This document shows, piece after piece, positions 23,113 through 28,220 of a stretch of DNA of 28,220 nucleotides. This stretch comes from Candidatus Uhrbacteria bacterium (GTDB taxonomy: Bacteria; Patescibacteriota; Patescibacteriia; 2-12-FULL-60-25): NCBI GenBank assembly GCA_023246415.1, contig JAHFIK010000005.1, positions 1,729-29,948 on the forward strand, in the 5' to 3' direction. The position numbers and the translations under genes are program-made. The notes under the pieces were generated by a model that saw only the letters and a list, made by a program, of their open reading frames with translations, was not told the DNA's origin and ran no database searches. Position 1 is the first letter of the stretch; each line of letters begins with the position of its first letter.

Positions 23113-24618
23113 ATGACAAAACGGATACTCACGCAGAAGCAGACGAGCCACACCGGATCACGATCCGATCAATTTCAGAAACGGACAAAGATCGTGTGTA
23201 CGCTCGGACCGTCGGCTCAAACGCCGGAAGTGCTTTCCGAGTTAATTCGCGAAGGGATGAATGTGGCGCGATTGAATTTCTCGCATGGCTCGCATGAGGA
23301 GCATGCCGGGCGTATTCGCGTGGTTCGTAGTGTCTCAGAAAAATTAGGGGTTCCAGTGGCACTGATGCAGGACCTCCAGGGGCCGAAGATCCGTGTTGGG
23401 ATTCTTCCAAAGACAGGCGTTCGGCTTGAAACCGGAGACGAAATTTCGTTCGTGAGTACAGATCCAGGAGCGAGCGGCGTCGAAAAGAAGGTGTTTCAGA
23501 TCACCTACGCGTCGTTGCATACCGACGTGAAGCCAGGGGAGCGGATTCTCATGGATGACGGGCTCCTGTCGGCACGTGTCGTTCGCGTTCGTGGGAAGAG
23601 CGTGGTTTGCAAAGTGGTGGATGGCGGGATGCTGTACTCCTCAAAAGGCGTGAATTTTCCAGACTCACATCTTTCGGTGTCGCCGCTGACGGCAAAAGAT
23701 CGAAAGGATCTCTTTTTTGGCGTTCAGATCGGGGTGGATGCGATCGCCCTCTCGTTCGTGAAATCGGCGCAGGAGATTCACGATATGCGCGCGCTCATTC
23801 GGGCTGCTGAAAAGAAATTGAAGATTCGAAACAGCTTGCCGATTCTCATTATCGCAAAAATTGAGCATCGGGAAGCGATTGAACATTTGGATGAGATTAT
23901 CGCGGCCGCGGATGGGGTCATGGTGGCGCGCGGAGACTTGGGGATTGAGATGCCGGCAGAAATGGTTCCGCTGATTCAAAAGGACATGATTGAAAAATCA
24001 AAAGCCGCCGCGAAGCCAGTTATTGTGGCCACGCAGATGTTGGACTCAATGATTCGTCATCCGCGGGCCACGCGTGCAGAAGTATCGGATATCGCAAATG
24101 CGGTCATTGATGGGGCGGATGCGCTTATGCTTTCCGGAGAAACGGCAAACGGATCGTTTCCGATCGAAGCCGTACGCACGATGAGCCGCGTGATCGAACA
24201 CACGGAGGCAACGCTTCTTAGCGAAGCGAACACCCCGCCATGGGTCGTGGCACCGCGGGGCCGTGATGAGGCGATTGCCGAAGCCGGAGTGATTTTGGCT
24301 CGCGAAGCCGGTGCGGATGCCATGCTCGTGACGACATTGACGGGGAATGCGGCACGACTCGTGAGCCGATGCCGTCCGCTCGTTCCGGTGTTCGCAGAAA
24401 CGGACAGTGCACGCGCAATGCGCCAGATGCAGTTCTCTTGGGGGCTCATCCCATTCTCACTTCGTCGCTGCAAGACGATCGAGGATCTGTTGACGCTTTC
24501 TGAAAAAACACTGAAAACGCGAAAATCGCTCAAGAAAGGGGATCGCCTTGTTGTCGTCTCCGGCGAACCCGTTGGCGTCTCTGGGAATAATTTTGTGGAG
24601 ATTCGGGACGTCAGATAA
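23113..24618 (+). CDS. pyk: Pyruvate kinase
   Basis: The 501-residue enzyme converts PEP and ADP to pyruvate and ATP in the last step of glycolysis. Landmarks in order: TKIVCTLGPSA (~25-35), MNVARLNFSHG, LMQDLQGPKIRVG, the B-domain MDDGLL, the active-site IIAKIEHREAIEHLDEII (~250-270) with GVMVARGDLGIEMP, and ATQMLDSMIRHPRATRAEV followed by ADALMLSGETANG. The C-terminal regulatory domain is present (~370-500). The family motif usually reads IE(N/S)xxG after AKIE, and here it is IEHREAI, a small deviation. About 20 basic or polar residues precede the conserved core, so the N-terminus is somewhat extended. A promoter lies just upstream and a palindromic terminator directly downstream, so it appears to be transcribed alone. 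Confidence 0.97.
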   Translation: MTKRILTQKQTSHTGSRSDQFQKRTKIVCTLGPSAQTPEVLSELIREGMNVARLNFSHGSHEEHAGRIRVVRSVSEKLGVPVALMQDLQGPKIRVGILPKTGVRLETGDEISFVSTDPGASGVEKKVFQITYASLHTDVKPGERILMDDGLLSARVVRVRGKSVVCKVVDGGMLYSSKGVNFPDSHLSVSPLTAKDRKDLFFGVQIGVDAIALSFVKSAQEIHDMRALIRAAEKKLKIRNSLPILIIAKIEHREAIEHLDEIIAAADGVMVARGDLGIEMPAEMVPLIQKDMIEKSKAAAKPVIVATQMLDSMIRHPRATRAEVSDIANAVIDGADALMLSGETANGSFPIEAVRTMSRVIEHTEATLLSEANTPPWVVAPRGRDEAIAEAGVILAREAGADAMLVTTLTGNAARLVSRCRPLVPVFAETDSARAMRQMQFSWGLIPFSLRRCKTIEDLLTLSEKTLKTRKSLKKGDRLVVVSGEPVGVSGNNFVEIRDVR

Positions 24619-24622
24619 TCAA

Positions 24623-24669
24623 AAAAATAACGTAGGGGCGTGGCCTGGCCACGCCCCTACGTTATTTTT
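24623..24669. terminator. Perfect 23-bp palindrome, bidirectional-type terminator after pyk
   Basis: Positions 24623-24645 are the exact reverse complement of 24647-24669, with one base (T) between. The arms read A-run, TAACGTAGGGGCGTGGCC, and back to a T-run. The GC-rich core flanked by A5 and T5 works as a terminator on either strand. It begins 4 nt after the pyk stop. Confidence 0.9.
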
Positions 24670-24679
24670 ATCCTCAACT

Positions 24680-24709
24680 CTGCCATCAACCCTGCTGAGA
24701 TGCTATAGT
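24680..24709 (+). promoter_or_regulatory. ppsA promoter with extended -10
   Basis: TGCTATAGT at 24701-24709 is an extended -10 element (TATAGT at 24704-24709). A partial -35, CTGCCA (24680-24685), lies 18 nt upstream. Transcription would start near 24716, about 40 nt before the ATG. Confidence 0.6.
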
Positions 24710-24755
24710 TTTGCCCATCAACACTGACAGCGACTGCTGACAGCTTATTACACAT

Positions 24756-27236
24756 ATGCCTACCCCCTCCTCTTCACACGATTCCAGTCTCGTCCGTCCG
24801 TTCCGTGATCTTGCGCTTCACGATGTCGCCATTGTCGGCGGAAAGAATGCATCGCTTGGCGAAATGTTCCGCAACCTCACGCCAAAAGGGATTCGCGTTC
24901 CAGATGGATTTGCCACCACGAGCCACGCATTCCGATTGACGTTGAAGCACGCCGGGTTGGATAAGTTCATCGAAGATACGTTGAAGGGGTTGGATATCAA
25001 CAACCTGAAACAGCTGCAGGCCTGCGGCGCAAAAATTCGTGCGGCCGTGACAAAAGCGGAATTGCCGCCAGAATTGGAAGCCGCCATTGTGAAAGCCTAT
25101 CGAAATTTGTCGAAGTCGGAGGGCGCCGGTCCAGGAGGAACGGACGTGGCGGTTCGATCATCGGCAACGGCGGAAGATTTGCCAGGCGCAAGTTTTGCCG
25201 GTCAGCAGGACACGTACCTCAACATCAAGGGTGAAGCCGCGGTGTTGGATGCGGTTCGTCGCTGTTACGCTTCGCTCTTCACGGATCGGGCCATTGCCTA
25301 TCGTATCGACAAAGGGTTTGCGCACACGAAGGTGGCGCTCTCGGTCGGCGTCCAGAAGATGGTTCGTTCCGACAAGGCGTGCTCCGGTGTCATGTTCACC
25401 TTGGATACGGAATCCGGATTCCGCAAAGTTGTTCTCATTAACGCAGCCTGGGGACTTGGGGAAATGATCGTGCAGGGGAGTGTGAGTCCGGACCAGTACT
25501 ACGTGTTCAAGCCGTTTTTAGAGAATAAGGCGCTTGATCCGATCTTGAGCCGTCGCATTGGTTCCAAGGAAGTGAAGATGATCTACAGCACGGATGGCAA
25601 GAAGCCAACGAAGATCGTGAAGAATGACATTAAGGAACAGAAGAAGGTCTGTCTGACAGATGAAGAAATCCTTACGCTCGCACGTTGGGGCGCGGAAATT
25701 GAAAAGTACTACACCGCGCTCGTGAAAGAGCCGCGCCCAATGGATATTGAGTGGGCAAAAGATGGCGTGTCCGGGAAGCTGTATATCGTTCAGGCGCGAC
25801 CAGAAACGGTTCAGGCTGGCCGCGATGTGAACGTCATGAAGACGTATTCCATCAAGAAGCGTTCGAAGGTGCTTGTGGAAGGACTCTCGATCGGATCTGC
25901 GATTGGGACGGGGACGGTCCGCGTCATTAAAGATGTGAAGCATGCGGATCATTTTAAGAAAGGAGACGTCCTCGTGACGACGATGACGGATCCAGACTGG
26001 GTGCCGCTCATGAAAATGGCTGCCGCCATCGTCACCGACAGCGGAGGACGCACGTGTCACGCGGCGATTGTGGCCCGCGAATTGGGGGTTCCGGCGGTCG
26101 TGGGAACAAAGAAGGGATCGAAAGTCCTCAAGGATGGAAAGAAGATCACGGTGTCCTGTGCGGAAGGAGAAAGTGGCCACGTGTATGATGGCATCCTTCC
26201 ATTTGAAGTGAAGACCACAGAATTGAAGGGACTCGCCCGGCCAAAGACGGCCATCATGTTGAACATTGCCCAGCCAGACTTGGCGTTCGGTGATTCGTTT
26301 ATCCCGAACGACGGCGTCGGACTCGCACGAACGGAATTCATCTTTACGGATTACATCAAAGTTCACCCGCTCGCCTTGTTGAACTTCAACAAGCTCAAGG
26401 ATGCAAAATTGAAGAAGGAGATTGAGGAAATCGTCTATCCGTATACGAACAAGGTGGATTATTTCGTGGATCGACTTGCGGAAGGGATTGCGCGCCTTGC
26501 GGCCGCGTTCTACCCGAAGGACGTCATTGTCCGAACGTCTGACTTTAAGACGAACGAATATGCGGGACTTGTTGGCGGCACGCTCTTTGAGCCGGTTGAG
26601 TCCAACCCGATGATTGGGTGGCGCGGATGCTCCCGCTACTACGATCCGGCTTTCCGCCCGGCGTTCGAGCTCGAGTGTGCGGCCATTCGCAAAGTTCGCG
26701 AAGAAATGGGACTTGAGAACGTGGTGGTCATGTTGCCATTTTGCCGGACTCCGAAAGAAGGCGATCTCGTGCTCGATGTGATGGCGAAGTCAGGACTGCG
26801 TCGCGGGGTGAAGAATTTGCGCGTGTACGTCATGATCGAGATTCCATCGAACATCATTCTTGGCGAACAGTACGCCCAGCGGTTCGACGGATTCAGCATT
26901 GGCTCGAACGATCTTACCCAGCTCACGCTTGGTGTGGACCGCGACAGTTCGATTGTGAGTAAGGTGTATGATGAATCCAATGAAGCCGTGAAGGATTCCA
27001 TCCGCAAAATCATCGCGATTGGAAAGAAGAACAAGGTTAAAGTCGGTTTCTGCGGACAGGCTCCGAGTGACTCGATGGAATTCGCTCGTTTCCTCGTGGA
27101 GTCCGGGATCGACAGTATTTCACTCAACCCGGATACGGTGGTGAAGACGACGATCGACATTTTGAAGCAGGAGGGCGGGAAGTACGACTCGCCAACGAAG
27201 CCTGCGGCAAAGCCAGCGACGAAGCCGTCAGCGTAA
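24756..27236 (+). CDS. ppsA: Phosphoenolpyruvate synthase
   Basis: The 826-residue enzyme makes PEP, AMP and phosphate from pyruvate and ATP, allowing gluconeogenesis. The N-terminal ATP-grasp-like domain shows VGGKNASLGEM, VRSSATAEDLPGASFAGQQ and WGLGEMIVQGSVSPDQYYVF. The central swivelling domain has the phospho-histidine motif GGRTCHAAIVARELGVPAVV, with the catalytic His at 435. The C-terminal PEP/pyruvate barrel shows GVGLARTEF, a MLPFCRTP segment, FSIGSNDLTQLTLGVDRD and the catalytic Cys region VGFCGQAPSD (~763). This is PEP synthase rather than PPDK (pyruvate, phosphate dikinase), judged by the overall motif wording and order. It ends in a Lys/Pro/Ala tail (KPAAKPATKPSA). No Shine-Dalgarno site precedes the ATG. 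It reverses the reaction of the upstream neighbour pyk, so opposite control of the two would be expected. A strong terminator follows. Confidence 0.96.
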   Translation: MPTPSSSHDSSLVRPFRDLALHDVAIVGGKNASLGEMFRNLTPKGIRVPDGFATTSHAFRLTLKHAGLDKFIEDTLKGLDINNLKQLQACGAKIRAAVTKAELPPELEAAIVKAYRNLSKSEGAGPGGTDVAVRSSATAEDLPGASFAGQQDTYLNIKGEAAVLDAVRRCYASLFTDRAIAYRIDKGFAHTKVALSVGVQKMVRSDKACSGVMFTLDTESGFRKVVLINAAWGLGEMIVQGSVSPDQYYVFKPFLENKALDPILSRRIGSKEVKMIYSTDGKKPTKIVKNDIKEQKKVCLTDEEILTLARWGAEIEKYYTALVKEPRPMDIEWAKDGVSGKLYIVQARPETVQAGRDVNVMKTYSIKKRSKVLVEGLSIGSAIGTGTVRVIKDVKHADHFKKGDVLVTTMTDPDWVPLMKMAAAIVTDSGGRTCHAAIVARELGVPAVVGTKKGSKVLKDGKKITVSCAEGESGHVYDGILPFEVKTTELKGLARPKTAIMLNIAQPDLAFGDSFIPNDGVGLARTEFIFTDYIKVHPLALLNFNKLKDAKLKKEIEEIVYPYTNKVDYFVDRLAEGIARLAAAFYPKDVIVRTSDFKTNEYAGLVGGTLFEPVESNPMIGWRGCSRYYDPAFRPAFELECAAIRKVREEMGLENVVVMLPFCRTPKEGDLVLDVMAKSGLRRGVKNLRVYVMIEIPSNIILGEQYAQRFDGFSIGSNDLTQLTLGVDRDSSIVSKVYDESNEAVKDSIRKIIAIGKKNKVKVGFCGQAPSDSMEFARFLVESGIDSISLNPDTVVKTTIDILKQEGGKYDSPTKPAAKPATKPSA

Positions 27237-27252
27237 CTAGAACATGGTGAAG

Positions 27253-27288
27253 AACAGCCCGGTCGGAAGATCGGGTTGTTTGTTTTTA
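27253..27288 (+). terminator. ppsA terminator
   Basis: AACAGCCCGGTC (27253-27264) pairs with GATCGGGTTGTT (27269-27280), a 12-bp stem including two G-T pairs, closed by a GGAA tetraloop. TGTTTTTATT follows. It lies 16 nt after the ppsA stop. Confidence 0.88.
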
Positions 27289-27292
27289 TTGG

Positions 27293-27360
27293 GGTAAACG
27301 GTAAGCGGTAAAGGGTAAACGGGTCTCTCTTGATGGCCCCTTTACCCTTTACCGTTTACC
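27293..27360. repeat. GGTAAA-word inverted repeat between convergent genes
   Basis: Positions 27293-27315 pair with 27338-27360 over 23 bp with two mismatches. Both arms are built from variations of the word GGTAAA(C/G)GG. The loop is 22 nt. It lies between ppsA and the minus-strand gene that ends at 27430, where it could block read-through from either side. Confidence 0.8.
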
Positions 27361-27370
27361 AATAACGGTT

Positions 27371-27403
27371 AACGCCTCGAAGAGAGTGACTCTTCGAGGC
27401 GTT
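27371..27403. terminator. Perfect 14-bp hairpin, likely terminator of the convergent minus-strand gene
   Basis: AACGCCTCGAAGAG (27371-27384) pairs exactly with CTCTTCGAGGCGTT (27390-27403) around AGTGA. It lies 27 nt beyond the stop of the minus-strand gene. There is no long T-run on either strand, so termination is likely but not certain. Confidence 0.6.
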
Positions 27404-27429
27404 GTTCATGAGGTTGCTGGTTGCAGGGG

Positions 27430-28179
27430 TTAGTTCCTGCGTGCAGAAACCGTGGGTGCGGGCGAGGGTTCGGTGGTGTCCCGAAACGGAGCAGGTTCTT
27501 CTGGGAACGGGGGGTCACAAGGGACCGTGGTGTTCGGAAGTCCGTTCACGGAAAAGACGATGCCAGAGGCGAATTTCGGGAATTCGGAAAGACCGGGACC
27601 GGGAGAAAACGATGGCATGACCGAGGGTCCGGTTCTCGTCGCGAACGCCGTGAGATCAATGAATGCCTGCTGACGTTCTGAGGGCGTCAAATCGGCAAGC
27701 GTGCACGATCCGTTCGTCTGGAGGACGTGACGCGACAGTGTGATACTCAGAATGTCTCGTCCCTTCAGCGTAATGTCCGCATCGAACACCTGTCGTTTAA
27801 AACAGATGTCTGAAATGATGAGGCCACGTTGAAGTTCCGAGAGCGATACATCGCACTGAATCGGCGCGAGCAGCGCGGAAACGTTACGAGCCGTTCGCAG
27901 ATCGATGATGGCATGTTCGGGATTTTTTGGTCGCGTACAGATCAGATGCGTCCGCGAATTGTTCCAGAGTGATTCCGTGTGCATCCAAGCGCTGAAGAGC
28001 AGCGCAAGGACAGGGACTTCGTCGCCAATCGTGGCATTCTCAAGGGTTCGCTTGAGAAATTTTGCCAAGGTGCCCGGGTTCCCGGCCTCGGAAATATGCT
28101 GGAGGTTGAAGAGGTGATTCCGTAATCCCTTTGCCAGCGTGGTGTGAATGTGCGCGTGATGCTCTTCCGGATACGCCAT
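27430..28179 (-). CDS. Hypothetical protein, family not recognised
   Basis: This 249-residue protein has no signal peptide or membrane helix and matches no family that I recognise. The N-terminal half is mostly helical in character (HIHTTLAKGLRNHLFNLQHI near residues 10-30, then TLAKFLKRTLENATI). A mixed region with ILSITLSRHVLQTNGSCTL (~144-162) follows. The last ~65 residues are Pro/Ser/Gly-rich and probably disordered. It convergently faces ppsA. The ATG at 28179 lies 7 nt from a likely extended -10 element, so translation may be leaderless. Codon use looks like that of its neighbours, with no sign of recent transfer. The upstream part of any operon lies outside the window. Confidence 0.7.
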   Translation of the reverse strand: MAYPEEHHAHIHTTLAKGLRNHLFNLQHISEAGNPGTLAKFLKRTLENATIGDEVPVLALLFSAWMHTESLWNNSRTHLICTRPKNPEHAIIDLRTARNVSALLAPIQCDVSLSELQRGLIISDICFKRQVFDADITLKGRDILSITLSRHVLQTNGSCTLADLTPSERQQAFIDLTAFATRTGPSVMPSFSPGPGLSEFPKFASGIVFSVNGLPNTTVPCDPPFPEEPAPFRDTTEPSPAPTVSARRN

Positions 28180-28186
28180 GTGGGCG

Positions 28187-28195
28187 AATCTAGCA
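28187..28195 (-). promoter_or_regulatory. Extended -10 promoter of the minus-strand hypothetical gene
   Basis: On the minus strand, TGCTAGATT (complement of 28187-28195) resembles the extended -10 consensus and ends 7 nt before the ATG. No convincing -35 is seen. The TGCTA opening is shared with the promoters at 16876 and 24701. Confidence 0.4.
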
Positions 28196-28220
28196 CAAGA
28201 CGAGGCGATAGGCTAGGGGG

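Noticed and set aside
25518..26366. Long minus-strand open frame (282 codons) opposite ppsA
   Set aside because: It lies wholly within the strongly conserved ppsA gene and shows no protein-like motifs; it is a by-product of codon bias on the other strand.
27430..28179. Histidine-kinase-like reading of the orphan protein (H..T.LAKGLRNHL as an H-box)
   Set aside because: No ATP-binding N, G1 or G2 boxes follow, so the likeness is too weak to name a function.

Overview
The window looks like a chromosomal segment of a Candidate Phyla Radiation bacterium (Patescibacteria). This is an inference from several traits. Genes are tightly packed, with ATGA stop/start overlaps. Few genes have a Shine-Dalgarno site, and several promoters sit almost on the start codon. 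There are secreted proteins that begin with a VirB2/TrbC-like two-helix module, and membrane proteins that carry thrombospondin type-3 (TSP3) repeats. UGA is used as a stop (4239-4241, 18928-18930, 19302-19304), so this is not one of the lineages that read UGA as glycine. An Uhrbacteria- or Magasanikbacteria-like lineage would fit, but I cannot confirm it from sequence alone.

Region 1 (1-1718): a minus-strand gene of unknown function built from two copies of one ~100-residue module, with its own promoter and terminator. Diverging from it is rpsU (ribosomal protein S21), which appears to start at CTG, followed by yqeY.

Region 2 (1719-18419): a cell-surface block that fills most of the window. 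Three consecutive genes (1859, 3720, 4238) each encode a signal peptide plus the same two-helix VirB2-like module. The first adds Ig-like domains. The second is little more than the module. The third is an 11-kb gene for a 3,670-residue protein with Ig-like, IPT/TIG, cysteine-rich (Myxococcus-type repeat), pseudopilin-like and carboxypeptidase-regulatory-like domains. Three single-pass membrane proteins with TSP3 calcium-binding repeats follow, one of them also with a fibronectin type III domain. The likely sum is an envelope-anchored surface structure, possibly for adhesion or host contact.

Region 3 (18439-22799): core cell-division and envelope genes. ybeY, dgkA and ftsA overlap by ATGA. 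A 279-bp gap with a terminator and a strong promoter precedes ftsZ, and nrdR follows a long hairpin.

Region 4 (22800-27236): pyruvate kinase and phosphoenolpyruvate synthase, which catalyse opposing pyruvate/PEP reactions. Each has its own promoter, and a perfect 23-bp palindrome separates them. Region 5 (27237-28220): a stack of hairpins, then a convergent minus-strand gene of unknown function.

Intergenic DNA here is unusual. Several gaps hold hairpins or arrays made of short repeated words (CCAAATT, GTGCGTGGTC, TCATGAC, GGTAAA), a different word in almost every gap. I saw no tRNA, rRNA, CRISPR array, insertion sequence or phage gene.
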